64,000 nt of DNA from Paucibacter sp963740455 (GTDB lineage: Bacteria > Pseudomonadota > Gammaproteobacteria > Burkholderiales > Burkholderiaceae_C). The notes under the pieces were generated by a model, which did no database searches, had not been told where the DNA came from, and was given only the letters and a program-made list of their open reading frames with translations. Made by a program: the position numbers and the translations under genes. Positions within the stretch are counted from its first letter, which is position 1. Each line of letters begins with the position of its first letter. The stretch covers positions 1 to 64,000 of the forward strand of contig CAVUEF010000020.1 of assembly GCA_963740455.1 (NCBI GenBank), given 5' to 3'. Shown here in pieces: positions 34,459-43,689 of the stretch.

Positions 34459-36498
34459 ATGACCCGCAAGCTGTTTGTCACCACCGCCCTGCCCTACGCC
34501 AACGCCGGATTCCACATCGGCCACATGATGGAATACATCCAGGCCGACACCTGGGTGCGGGCGCAGCGCATGAAGGGCGCCGAGGTGAATTTCGTTTGCG
34601 CCGATGACGCCCACGGTGCGCCGATCATGATTGCAGCCGAAAAGGCCGGCAAGACGCCGCAGCAATTCGTCGCCGAGATCGCTGCGGGCCGTGCCGCCTA
34701 CCTGGACGGGTTTCACATCGCCTTCGACAACTGGCACTCGACCGACGGCCCCGAGAACCACGAACTGGCGCGCGCCATCTATGTGGCCTTGCGCAAGAAC
34801 GAGCTGATCGATGTGCGGAGCATCGAGCAGTTTTTCGATCCCGCCAAGGGCATGTTCCTGCCCGACCGCTACATCAAGGGTGAATGCCCGAAATGCGGTG
34901 CACTCGACCAGTACGGCGACAACTGCGAGAACTGCGGCGCCGTCTACGCGCCCACTGACCTCAAGAACCCCTACTCCGCGCTGTCGGGCAGCACGCCTGT
35001 GCTCAAGACCAGCGAGCATTACTTCTTTCGCCTCTCCGACCCACGCTGCGCCGAATTTCTGGAGCACTGGACGCAGGATGGCAAGCTGCAACCCGAGATG
35101 GCCAACAAGGTCAAGGAATGGCTGGGCCGCGACGCTGACGGCAGCGGCGGCCTGGTCGACTGGGACATCAGCCGCGACGCGCCCTACTTCGGCATCGAGA
35201 TCCCCGACGCGCCGGGTAAGTATTTCTACGTCTGGCTCGACGCTCCGGTGGGCTATCTGGCGTCGCTGAAGAATCTGTTCGACAAGCGCGGCCACGACTA
35301 CGACGCCTACATGGCCGACCCGAGCGTGGAGCAGGTGCACTTCATCGGCAAGGATATCGTGCGCTTTCACCTGCTGTTCTGGCCGGCGATGCTGAAGTTC
35401 TCGGGCCGCAAGACGCCCAACCATGTGTTCGTGCACGGCTTCATCACGGTCAACGCCGAGAAGATGAGCAAGAGCCGCGGCACCGGCATCTCGCCGCTGA
35501 AATACCTCGAACTCGGTCTGAACGCCGAATGGCTGCGCTACTACATCGCCGCCAAGCTCAACAGCCATGTCGAGGACATCGACTTCAACCCCATCGATTT
35601 CGTGGCGCGCGTCAACAGCGATCTGATCGGCAAATACATCAACATCGCCAGCCGCGCCGCCGGCTTCATCGCCAAGCGCTTTGGCGGCGCCCTGTCGGCC
35701 GACGTCGGCGTCGAAGGCAACGCCTTGCTCGAAGGGCTGCGTGCGCACCGCACTGAGATCGAGCGCCTGTATGAAGAGCGCGAGTTCGGCCGCGTGCTCA
35801 GAGAAACCATGCTGCTGGCCGACCGCGTGAACGAATACGTTGATCAGAACAAGCCCTGGGACCTGGCCAAGAAAGCAGGCGCGGACGCCGTGCTGCAAGA
35901 CGTGTGCACGGTCTGCATCGAAGCCTTTCGCCTGCTTACCATCTATCTCAAACCCGTCTTGCCGGCGCTAGCGTCGCAAGTCGAGGCGTTTCTGCGCGTG
36001 GCGCCGCTGCAGTTCGCCGACGCAGCCAAGTCACTCGGCGAGCACACAATCGGCGAGTACAAGCACTTGATGCAGCGCGTCGACCCGGTGCTGCTCGACA
36101 AGCTGTTCGAAGCGCCTGCCCTCCCGAAGCTGAGCCCGGGCGGTGAAGACCTTGCCCCCGAGATCGACATTGATGCGTTCGCAAAGGTCGATCTGCGCAT
36201 CGCCAAAATCATCGATTGCGCACTCGTCGAGGGATCGGACAAGCTGCTGCGACTGACGCTGGACGTCGGCGAAGCAAAAGACCGCACCGTGTTCAGCGGC
36301 ATCAAGAGCGCGTACCGCCCCGAAGACCTGGTCGGCAAGCTGACCGTGATGGTGGCCAATCTGGCGCCGCGCAAGATGAAGTTCGGCGTGAGCGAAGGCA
36401 TGGTGCTGGCGGCCAGCCACGCCGACGAGAAAGCCCATCCGGGGATTTTTGTGCTGGAGCCTTTCCCGGGCGCTCAGCCGGGGATGCGGGTGCGCTGA
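34459..36498 (+). CDS. metG: Methionyl-tRNA synthetase
   Basis: A 679-residue class I synthetase. ATP-binding HIGHMMEY lies near residue 20, a zinc knuckle with CPKC and CENC near 142-160, KMSKSRGTGI near 335, and the anticodon-binding domain after 390. The C-terminal 105 residues (IDAFAKVDLRIAKIIDCALVEGSDKLLRLTLDVG) are the tRNA-binding/dimerisation domain found in long MetG forms. Length and order are standard. The ATG at 34459 starts MTRKLFVTTALPYANAGFHIGH. Confidence 0.97.
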   Translation: MTRKLFVTTALPYANAGFHIGHMMEYIQADTWVRAQRMKGAEVNFVCADDAHGAPIMIAAEKAGKTPQQFVAEIAAGRAAYLDGFHIAFDNWHSTDGPENHELARAIYVALRKNELIDVRSIEQFFDPAKGMFLPDRYIKGECPKCGALDQYGDNCENCGAVYAPTDLKNPYSALSGSTPVLKTSEHYFFRLSDPRCAEFLEHWTQDGKLQPEMANKVKEWLGRDADGSGGLVDWDISRDAPYFGIEIPDAPGKYFYVWLDAPVGYLASLKNLFDKRGHDYDAYMADPSVEQVHFIGKDIVRFHLLFWPAMLKFSGRKTPNHVFVHGFITVNAEKMSKSRGTGISPLKYLELGLNAEWLRYYIAAKLNSHVEDIDFNPIDFVARVNSDLIGKYINIASRAAGFIAKRFGGALSADVGVEGNALLEGLRAHRTEIERLYEEREFGRVLRETMLLADRVNEYVDQNKPWDLAKKAGADAVLQDVCTVCIEAFRLLTIYLKPVLPALASQVEAFLRVAPLQFADAAKSLGEHTIGEYKHLMQRVDPVLLDKLFEAPALPKLSPGGEDLAPEIDIDAFAKVDLRIAKIIDCALVEGSDKLLRLTLDVGEAKDRTVFSGIKSAYRPEDLVGKLTVMVANLAPRKMKFGVSEGMVLAASHADEKAHPGIFVLEPFPGAQPGMRVR

Positions 36499-36989
36499 TT
36501 CTCAGATGAATCTGCGGATGGCTGACCGGCCGGTCAGCTCACTTCAGCTGTGCTCGCAAGTGCCGAACAGCCCTGCTGAATCCGAAGCGCTATGCGGTTG
36601 CCGCAGGAGGCGGACTTGTGAAGCAGATTGGCGCTCATCGCGGTGGACGGACTTCAGCACGCCAACATCGCCAAGCTCCCGCTTCCCAAGTTCTCATCTT
36701 CGACATCTCTGCAAGCCCGCCAAGCGCTTGTGATTGCATCACGCGCGACGGCGTTGCGTCGTGTTCAGGCGTGTCGTTTTGGCCCTCTGGAAGCTGATAA
36801 AGATGAAGTTACGCTGACGTGGGTCAATAAATGGAAATCGCGGTCCCGTTCGCCGCCAAATTGCGACTCCTTGCGTCATGCATTGCGCAACAATTCATCG
36901 GTCACTGGCTCTGATTGCTCAATGCAGTCGAAGTGATTTCAGCGGCTGACTTTATGAAGTATCAGCCGACAACGAAAGAGGAATCGACC
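36499..36989. other. Intergenic region without recognisable gene
   Basis: These 491 bases between metG and the NarI-like gene show no convincing coding frame on either strand and the base composition is lower in GC than the neighbours. Apart from the palindrome at 36521 and a probable promoter for the downstream pair, I see nothing definable. Confidence 0.6.
36521..36538. promoter_or_regulatory. Perfect 18-bp palindrome after metG
   Basis: GCTGACCGGCCGGTCAGC is a perfect inverted repeat with no loop and no following T-run, so it is not a typical terminator. The core TGACCGGCCGGTCA resembles TetR-family operators, but no such regulator is nearby. Confidence 0.3.
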
Positions 36990-37673
36990 ATGGATCTGCT
37001 CGGTTTCGCTCGCGGTCCGGCCTTGGCTGTGTCGGTCGCGGTTTTCGTCTTGGGAGTGGCGTGGCGTCTGTCCGGCGTGCTGCGCCGCCCGGGCATGCCC
37101 GACCTCTCGCCAGCGCGTGAAGGAGCTCCCCCCTCGTGGAGTGGCGCACTGCAGGGCATTGTCAGCGGCCTGCATCCACAACGCACTTTCGGCGCCAGTG
37201 CCTTCATATCGGCCCTCAATGGTTATGTGTTTCACATCGGTTTGGCGCTGATCTTCTTTGGCTACGGTCCGCATATCGCCTTCATACATCGAATCACAGG
37301 CATAGGCTGGCCGGCACTGCCTGACGCGGTGATGTACGTGGCCGCAGGCGTCACCATCCCCAGCATGCTGCTGGCTTTGTTCCAGCGATTGTCCAGCCCG
37401 GTTCTCAAGCTCATTTCCACCGGCAACGACTGGATAAGCTGGGCACTGACCTTCCTGCCCGTCATGACCGGCATGGCGATCATTGCCGAGCCCTCGGCGC
37501 TCTCGTTGGCCCGCAACCATGTGATCTTTCGCGATCCGCTGGCCATCCACTTGCTGGCCCTTGAACTGCTGCTGATCTGGTTCCCCTTCGGCAAGTTGAT
37601 GCATGCCTTCTTGTTTGCCTTCTCGCGCGGCGCCACAGGCATGCGCTTCAGCCATCGTGGAGTCAAACTATGA
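36990..37673 (+). CDS. NarI/DsrM-like cytochrome b membrane subunit
   Basis: A 227-residue integral membrane protein with about five to six helices. Candidate heme-b ligands are His in YVFHIGLALIFFGYGPHI (near residue 80), IHRITG (near 98), NHVIF and IHLLALELLLIWFPFGKLMHAF (near 175-205); the latter matches the C-terminal part of nitrate-reductase gamma domains. Such subunits oxidise or reduce quinone. AAAGAGGAA precedes the ATG at 36990. It overlaps the downstream HdrD-like gene by 4 bp, so the two encode a heterodimer like DsrMK, HdrDE or TmcBC. Confidence 0.78.
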   Translation: MDLLGFARGPALAVSVAVFVLGVAWRLSGVLRRPGMPDLSPAREGAPPSWSGALQGIVSGLHPQRTFGASAFISALNGYVFHIGLALIFFGYGPHIAFIHRITGIGWPALPDAVMYVAAGVTIPSMLLALFQRLSSPVLKLISTGNDWISWALTFLPVMTGMAIIAEPSALSLARNHVIFRDPLAIHLLALELLLIWFPFGKLMHAFLFAFSRGATGMRFSHRGVKL

Positions 37674-38980
37674 CTGCGACTGCAATCAAGACTGCCCCCG
37701 CCTTCGACAAACAAGGCGATCAAAGCGACGAAGAGCGCATGCAGGCCGCGATGAAGAGCTTCGTCTCGGATTTTGGCGTCACTGTTGCGTTGCACCTTGA
37801 ATCCTGCGTGCACTGCGGCTTGTGCGCGTCGGCTTGTCACTTCCATCTGACTACTGGCGATCCGCGCTACACGCCGATCCACAAGCTGGAGCCGTTCCGC
37901 CGCGCCTATATGCGTGAGGCCAGTCCGCTGGCGCCGCTGATCCGCACCCTCGGCCTGGTGAAGAAACCCGAAATTTCCGATCTGGAGGAGTGGCAGGAAT
38001 TGATTTATGACTCATGCAATATGTGCGGTCGTTGCACCTTTGCATGCCCCATGGGTATCGACATAGCCGAGTTGATCCGCGACGCAAGACATGGCATGTT
38101 CAAGGCCGGTTTGCTGCCAGAACGCATGGCGCTGATGGATCGCACCGCGCGTCAATGGGGCAGCACGGCCACGCCGGGCGAAGATCTGCCAGACATCCTC
38201 GCCGAGGTCTCGAAAAAGTATGGCATTCCGATTCCCTGCGATTTGCCCAATGCCGACATCCTGGTCACCGCTGCGCCTGCCGAACTGGGTGATCACACCA
38301 AGGCCCTGGCCGACGCCGCCAAGATTCTGAATCGCATCGGTGTCCGCTGGACCATGCACAGCGAAGGCTTCGACGCGTCCAACATCGGCTTCAACAACGG
38401 CGACCTGGAACTGCAGGAAAGGCTCACTCGCGCATTGGTGGACACGGCCGTGAAGATCGGTGCCAAGACGATCATCCTGCCCGAGTGCGGCCATGCCTAT
38501 GGTGCCGCGCGCTGGGAGGCAGCCCGTTGGTACGGCAAGGCACTTCCGGTTCGCGTGATCCACATGACCGAGTTTCTCGATGAACAGTTGGCTGCCGGCA
38601 ACATCCATGTGAAGCCGATAGGCGAGAGTGCCACCTTCCATGATCCCTGCCAGATCGTACGCCGCGGCGGTCTGGAAGCTGCAGCGCGCCGCGTGATGGC
38701 GGCACTAGGCTTCGATCTGATCGAGTTGCACAACCACGGCGTGACCGGATTCTGCTGTGGTGGCGGCGGCGGTGTCGTCTCGAATGTTCGCGCGACACCG
38801 TTGCGCGAGAAAGTATTCGAGATGAAGAGGCAGCAAGTCGAAGACACAGGCGCGAAGCACTTTGTCACGAGTTGCGGCCAGTGCCTGATCACGCTCGACC
38901 AGGGTGCAAAGAAAATCAAATGGGACAAGTCGACCGAAAGCCTGCTGGGCTTGGTTGCCGACAACTTGGCCGACTATTGA
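37670..38980 (+). CDS. HdrD/DsrK-like iron-sulfur protein with cysteine-rich (CCG) domains
   Basis: A 436-residue cytoplasmic protein. Two [4Fe-4S] ferredoxin motifs, CVHCGLCASACH (about residue 46) and CNMCGRCTFACPMG (about 115), are followed by two CCG-type regions. The first has PECGHAYGA. The second has HDPCQIVRRGG, GFCCGGGGG (about 360) and SCGQCL (about 401), the pattern that binds the noncubane cluster of heterodisulfide reductases. It probably exchanges electrons between a thiol/disulfide or sulfur compound and quinone through the NarI-like partner. The last codon and stop lie in repeat copy 2. Confidence 0.82.
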   Translation: MTATAIKTAPAFDKQGDQSDEERMQAAMKSFVSDFGVTVALHLESCVHCGLCASACHFHLTTGDPRYTPIHKLEPFRRAYMREASPLAPLIRTLGLVKKPEISDLEEWQELIYDSCNMCGRCTFACPMGIDIAELIRDARHGMFKAGLLPERMALMDRTARQWGSTATPGEDLPDILAEVSKKYGIPIPCDLPNADILVTAAPAELGDHTKALADAAKILNRIGVRWTMHSEGFDASNIGFNNGDLELQERLTRALVDTAVKIGAKTIILPECGHAYGAARWEAARWYGKALPVRVIHMTEFLDEQLAAGNIHVKPIGESATFHDPCQIVRRGGLEAAARRVMAALGFDLIELHNHGVTGFCCGGGGGVVSNVRATPLREKVFEMKRQQVEDTGAKHFVTSCGQCLITLDQGAKKIKWDKSTESLLGLVADNLADY

Positions 38981-39317
38981 GAATTCCAAAATTCATGACA
39001 AGGTTGTTGGTGGGCAGGAGGATGCGGCACTCTGCTCCGCGAATGTCCTCCGCCCTGCGGGCTCCCCCTTTATTTCGCTGCGCAGAGCACCCCATCCTCC
39101 TGCTTGGCAAAGCGGTCGGTATGCGCGCCGCAATACCGATACCGCTGCGCCAAGAAGACTGGGTAAGTGACGTAGTGAGGTAAAGGAGGAGCCCGTAGGG
39201 CGGGGGACACGAACGCAGTTACTTGCCCAGCCTTCTTGGCATCGTGCGCGCACCAGGAACCAGGTGACTGAAAGGTGGCCTCGGCAGAAGAGTGTCGTGA
39301 TTTATGAAAAGATCAAT
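38976..39317. repeat. MITE-like structured repeat element, copy 2
   Basis: About 342 bp, nearly identical to 18562-18905 with only scattered substitutions and a 2-bp length difference. It starts ATTGAGAATTCC at the stop of the HdrD-like gene and ends GAAAAGATCAAT, with the same terminal and internal inverted repeats. As in copy 1, the element supplies the TAT codon and TGA stop of the upstream gene. Both copies lie in the same orientation relative to that gene. Confidence 0.75.
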
Positions 39318-39448
39318 AGAGCAATCCCGCGCTGCCCAGACCGGTCGCCCGAGCAAAATCTCGGCGGCCGCTTTGCGTTGGAGCCAGCTCATGCAAGCTC
39401 GACAGCCTTACCAGGCACTTGTTCTGGTTGATGCTTGGCAAGCAAGAA

Positions 39449-39964
39449 TCAACCCTGGCGTCGCCGCACCGCTGCCAGAATGCCGCGCAATATCTCGACC
39501 GGCGGCGGCGGGCAACCGCCCACCGTCACGTCAACAGGTATCACGTTGGCGACGCGGCCGCAGCTCGCATAGCTTTCGCCGAAGATGCCGCCGGTGCAGC
39601 CGCAGTCGCCCACCGCCACCACCAGTTTCGGCTCAGGCGTCGCGTCATAAGTGCGGCGCAGCGCTTCTTCCATATGCCTGGACACCGGGCCGGTAACGAG
39701 CAGCATGTCGGCATGGCGGGGACTCGCGACGAACTTGATGCCCAGGCCCTCGATGTTGTAGTAGGGGTTGTTCAGCGCATTGATCTCGAGCTCGCAGCCG
39801 TTGCACGAGCCGGCGTCGACCTGGCGGATCGTGAGTGCCTGGCCGAGGATGTCGACGATGTCGCGGTGGATGCGCTCTATCACCACCGGCTCCATGCCGT
39901 CGATGCTGGGCGCCGGCTCGGTGACGATGCCGGTGCGGACGATCTGTTTCAGGATGTGCCACAT
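39449..39964 (-). CDS. hyfI: Hydrogenase-4-like small subunit (NuoB/HyfI-like)
   Basis: A 171-residue iron-sulfur subunit. The proximal cluster ligands are visible in DAGSCNGCELEINAL, VAVGDCGCTGGIF and TVGGCPPPPVEILRG, the four-cysteine pattern of NuoB/HycG. It should receive or donate electrons at the peripheral arm of the membrane complex. The ATG at 39964 overlaps the hyfG stop by one base (TGATG). It is the last gene of the six-gene operon. Confidence 0.9.
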   Translation of the reverse strand: MWHILKQIVRTGIVTEPAPSIDGMEPVVIERIHRDIVDILGQALTIRQVDAGSCNGCELEINALNNPYYNIEGLGIKFVASPRHADMLLVTGPVSRHMEEALRRTYDATPEPKLVVAVGDCGCTGGIFGESYASCGRVANVIPVDVTVGGCPPPPVEILRGILAAVRRRQG

Positions 39965-41544
39965 CAGAGGTCGTGTCCCGAGTAGCTGAGGTTGAAGGAC
40001 TTGTTGATGAGCGGAAAGTCCGGAACGATATTGCCAATCACGGCATGCTCCAGCACCGGCCAGTTCTGCCACGAGGGATCATGGCAGTGGCAACGCACGA
40101 TGGCACCCTCGGCGTCGATCTCCAGCGCCACCAGCACTTCGCCGCGCCAGCCCTCTATCCAGCCCACGCCGCGGCTGGCAACGCCAGGTTGGGTGAGCTC
40201 GGCTTGCGTTGCGCCCGACGGCAGGTCCGCGCAGATGCGCCGCATCAGTCGCAGCGACTCGAACACCTCGTCGAAGCGCACCGCGACACGCGCTGCCACG
40301 TCGCCGTTGCGCTGCGTGGCCATGTTCACGCCCAATTCGGTGTACGGCAGCCAGGCATGGTCGCAGCGCAGATCGAAGGCCTGCGCGCTGGCTCGTCCCG
40401 CCAGGCCTGTCAGGCCCAGTTGCGCGGCCAGTTGCGGCGCGACCCTGCCGGTCGTGAGGAAACGGTCTTGCAGGCCCGCATGCTCGTCGTAGACCTTGCG
40501 CAAGACGCGCACCTCGGCTTCAATCGCGTCGCATTGTTCTCGCATGCGCTCAAGCAGCGGCGGCGCCGGATCTGCGGCCGTGCCGCCCGGCAGCACGGCG
40601 TCCATCATGAAGCGATGTCCGAATGCCTGTTGGGACAAGCGCTGCCAGTCTTCGCGCAGGCGCGAGAACTGCGCCAGGCCGAAACCCAGTGCCGCATCAT
40701 TGCCTAAAGCGCCGAGGTCGCCCAGATGGTTGGCGACGCGCTCGCGCTCGAGCATCAAGGCGCGCAGCCACTGCGCGCGCTGCGGCACCTCAACGCCCCA
40801 GGCCGATTCGAGCGCCATGCAATAAGCCGATGCGTAGGCCACGGTCGAATCACCCGACACGCGCCCGGCGAGCTGGTAGCCGTCCAGCGGCGCCAGCTCG
40901 GTGAAGCGCCGCTCGATGCCCTTGTGCGTGTAGCCCAGGTGCTGCTCTAAGCGCAGCACTTTCTCGCCCACCACCGAAAACCGGAAGTGCCCGGGCTCGA
41001 TGATGCCGGCGTGCACCGGACCGACGGCGATCTCGTGCACGCCGTCGCCCTCGACACGCACAAAGGCGTAATCGGCGGGCAACGTGGCCGCGCCGGCGGC
41101 TTGCGTTTGCGCACCGGCTTGCAGCGGCGCAGCCCCCGACCACAGGCCGTGATCGAGCCAGACGCGCTTGTCGCTGCGACCCTGCACGTGCAGTCCGGAG
41201 AGATCGGCCATGGCGCGTTGCATGCGCTCGGCACACGCAAAACTGCTCGAAAGATCCGGATACGACTGAGCGTCAGCCAGCGGCAGTTCGAGCCAGATAA
41301 GGCCTTCGAAAGCGGCCATGGCCGCACAGGCGAACACGCCGCCACCGCTAGCGCGGCGGTCCAGCCCCCACATCGAGACCAGCCGCCCGCCGCTCTCGGC
41401 CACCGCGCGTGCCGCCGCGCGCCAGCCGTCAGCGTCGACTTCGGCGCGCCAGATCGGCAACGGCGCGCTGACGCGGCGCAAGTCGATCGCGAGCGCCGCC
41501 AGCGGGCGGGTATCCAGTTCGGTGCTTGACGCTGCCATCGTCAA
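39964..41544 (-). CDS. hyfG: Hydrogenase-4-like large subunit (NuoCD/HyfG-like) lacking [NiFe] ligands
   Basis: A 526-residue fusion of a NuoC-like N-terminus and a NuoD-like domain (VGPVHAGIIEPGHFRF, HLGYTHKGIERRF). In true group 4 hydrogenases two CxxC motifs bind nickel-iron. Here the first position reads GRVSGDS (about residue 228) and the second DPSWQNW (about 490); all four cysteines are missing. It therefore cannot be a [NiFe] hydrogenase and fits the energy-converting-hydrogenase-related (Ehr) complexes described between Complex I and group 4 hydrogenases. Overlaps hyfF by 4 bp and hyfI by 1 bp. Confidence 0.88.
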   Translation of the reverse strand: MTMAASSTELDTRPLAALAIDLRRVSAPLPIWRAEVDADGWRAAARAVAESGGRLVSMWGLDRRASGGGVFACAAMAAFEGLIWLELPLADAQSYPDLSSSFACAERMQRAMADLSGLHVQGRSDKRVWLDHGLWSGAAPLQAGAQTQAAGAATLPADYAFVRVEGDGVHEIAVGPVHAGIIEPGHFRFSVVGEKVLRLEQHLGYTHKGIERRFTELAPLDGYQLAGRVSGDSTVAYASAYCMALESAWGVEVPQRAQWLRALMLERERVANHLGDLGALGNDAALGFGLAQFSRLREDWQRLSQQAFGHRFMMDAVLPGGTAADPAPPLLERMREQCDAIEAEVRVLRKVYDEHAGLQDRFLTTGRVAPQLAAQLGLTGLAGRASAQAFDLRCDHAWLPYTELGVNMATQRNGDVAARVAVRFDEVFESLRLMRRICADLPSGATQAELTQPGVASRGVGWIEGWRGEVLVALEIDAEGAIVRCHCHDPSWQNWPVLEHAVIGNIVPDFPLINKSFNLSYSGHDL

Positions 41545-42995
41545 TTCCCCAGCATGGCCGCCGCCTGGTGGTACCAGGTGCTCAGGTACGGCGGTATGTA
41601 CAGGCCCAGCATCAAGCTGAGTCCGAGGTGCGCGAACACCGGCACCAGCGCCGGCGAATGCGCCAGCGGCTTGACATTGGTGTCGCCAAACACCATCGGC
41701 TGCACGCGGTGGAACACCGAGGCAAACGCCAGCCCCAGGGCGATCAGCAAAAACGGCGTGGCCCAGGCTTGCTCGCGCATGGCGGTCGTGACGATCAGGA
41801 ATTCGCTGGCGAACACGCCGAACGGCGGCATGCCCAGAATTGCCAGCGACCCCAGCATCAAACCCCAGCCCACCGTCGGGCTGACCCGGATCAGGCCGCG
41901 AATCTCTTCCATGATCTGCGTGCCGGCTTTCTGGGTGGCGTGACCGACAGCAAAGAAGATCGCCGATTTGGTGAGCGAGTGCACGGTCATGTGCAGCAGC
42001 CCGGCATAAGAGGCGATCGGCCCGCCCATGCCGAAGGCGAAGGTCATCAATCCCATGTGCTCGATCGACGAGTAGGCGAACATGCGCTTCACATCCTTTT
42101 GCCGGATGATGAAGAACACCGCAGCCACCACCGACAGCAGGCCAAATCCCATCATCAAGTGGCCCGGCAAATGATTCTGCAAAGCGCCGTCGGTCAGCAC
42201 CTTGCAGCGCAGCACGGCGTACAGCGCGACATTCAGCAGCAGCCCGGAGAGCACGGCCGACACTGGCGTCGGACCCTCGGCATGCGCGTCAGGCAACCAG
42301 TTGTGCACCGGCACCAGGCCGACCTTGGTGCCATAGCCGATGAACAGAAAGGCAAACGCCAGGGTGATGATGTTGGGGTCGAGCTGCGCCTTCACCGCGT
42401 TCAGATGGGTCCACAGCAAGGCGCCGCCTTCGCCACCGCCGACCTTCTCGGCCGCCATATAGAGCAGCACGGTGCCGAACAGCGCCTGCGCAATGCCCAC
42501 GCCGCACAGGATGAAATACTTCCACGCCGCCTCCAGGCTGGCGGCCGTGCGGTAGACGCTTACCAGCAGCACGGTGGTCAATGTCGCGGCCTCCATCGCC
42601 ACCCACAACAGCCCCATATTGTTGGTGGTCAGCGCCAGCAGCATCGTGAAGTTGAACAGCTGGTACATGCTGTGATACAGACGCAGTCGCGGCGGCGTCA
42701 TCTTGCCGGCGTCGCGCTCGACCCGCATATAGGGCCGCGAGAAGATAGCCGTCGTGAGCCCGACGAAGGCGGTCAACGTGACCAGAAAGACGTTGAGCGG
42801 ATCGATATAGAACTCGCTGTTCCACACCAGCATCGGTCCGCTGTCGACGATGTGCACCGTGAGCGCACAGGCCGCGACAAAGGTGCACAGGCTGAAGCCC
42901 ACGTTGACATCGCGCGCCCGATCAAGGTGGCCAACCAGCGCCAGCACGATGCCCCCGAGCAGCGGGATCGCAAGCAGAAAGGCAAGCGTATACAA
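41541..42995 (-). CDS. hyfF: Hydrogenase-4-like antiporter subunit (NuoN/HyfF-like)
   Basis: A 484-residue membrane subunit with about 14 helices of the Mrp-antiporter/NuoLMN type. The signature regions include MEAATLTTVLLVSVYRT (with the conserved Glu), KVGLVPVHNWLPDAHAEGPTPVSAVLSG with the proton-path lysine, and YSSIEHMGLMTFAFGMGG. It should translocate H+ or Na+. It starts one base after the hyfE stop and overlaps hyfG. Confidence 0.92.
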   Translation of the reverse strand: MYTLAFLLAIPLLGGIVLALVGHLDRARDVNVGFSLCTFVAACALTVHIVDSGPMLVWNSEFYIDPLNVFLVTLTAFVGLTTAIFSRPYMRVERDAGKMTPPRLRLYHSMYQLFNFTMLLALTTNNMGLLWVAMEAATLTTVLLVSVYRTAASLEAAWKYFILCGVGIAQALFGTVLLYMAAEKVGGGEGGALLWTHLNAVKAQLDPNIITLAFAFLFIGYGTKVGLVPVHNWLPDAHAEGPTPVSAVLSGLLLNVALYAVLRCKVLTDGALQNHLPGHLMMGFGLLSVVAAVFFIIRQKDVKRMFAYSSIEHMGLMTFAFGMGGPIASYAGLLHMTVHSLTKSAIFFAVGHATQKAGTQIMEEIRGLIRVSPTVGWGLMLGSLAILGMPPFGVFASEFLIVTTAMREQAWATPFLLIALGLAFASVFHRVQPMVFGDTNVKPLAHSPALVPVFAHLGLSLMLGLYIPPYLSTWYHQAAAMLGN

Positions 42996-42996
42996 A

Positions 42997-43656
42997 TCAA
43001 TCTTCCTTCAGCTTTTCGAGATTGCGGATATCCAGGCTGTCGAACTGCTCGCGAATCTGGAACATGAAGACACCGAGGATCAGCACACCGATCAGCACGT
43101 CCAGCGCGATCCCGAGCTCGACCACCATCGGCATGCCGTAGGTGGCCGCCGTCGCGGCGAAGAACAAGCCGTTTTCCATCGACAGGAAACCGATCACCTG
43201 CGGCACCGCCTTGGCGCGCGTGATCATCATCAGGAACGACAGCAGCACGCACGCCAGCGCGATGCCCAGCGTGCCGCTTGCCAGCGCTGACGACAACTGG
43301 CCGATCGGCTTGGCAAGATTGAACGAGAAGATCACGACCACGATGCCGATCAGCATGGTGGTCGGAATGTTGATGAGCGTCTCGATGTCCCAGCGCACGT
43401 CGAGCTTGGCGACCACCCGGTGCAGCAGGAATGGAATCACCAGCACCTTCACCACGAACGTCACCCCCGCCGACACATAGAGATGGGGTTGGTGCGTCAC
43501 ATAACCGACCACGGCGGTCGCCAGTGCCAGGATCGCGCCCTGCATCGTGAACAAATGGATCAGCGACAGAATGCGCCGCTGCGAGATCATCGCGAACGCC
43601 AGCATCAGCAGCACGGCGCCGAGCAGATTGACGAACTGGGTCAGCAGCAGACTCAT
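42997..43656 (-). CDS. hyfE: Hydrogenase-4-like subunit HyfE
   Basis: A 219-residue membrane protein with about six helices, homologous to HyfE, whose C-terminal part resembles NuoK. The stretch KVLVIPFLLHRVVAKLDV and ENGLFFAATAATYGMPMVVELGIALDVL with membrane Glu/Asp residues are typical. The ATG at 43656 gives MSLLLTQFVNLLGAVLLML. It lies 33 bp after hyfC and one base before hyfF. Confidence 0.9.
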   Translation of the reverse strand: MSLLLTQFVNLLGAVLLMLAFAMISQRRILSLIHLFTMQGAILALATAVVGYVTHQPHLYVSAGVTFVVKVLVIPFLLHRVVAKLDVRWDIETLINIPTTMLIGIVVVIFSFNLAKPIGQLSSALASGTLGIALACVLLSFLMMITRAKAVPQVIGFLSMENGLFFAATAATYGMPMVVELGIALDVLIGVLILGVFMFQIREQFDSLDIRNLEKLKED

Positions 43657-43689
43657 GGCATGAAACGCAGTGGGCGCGGGGCAATCATT

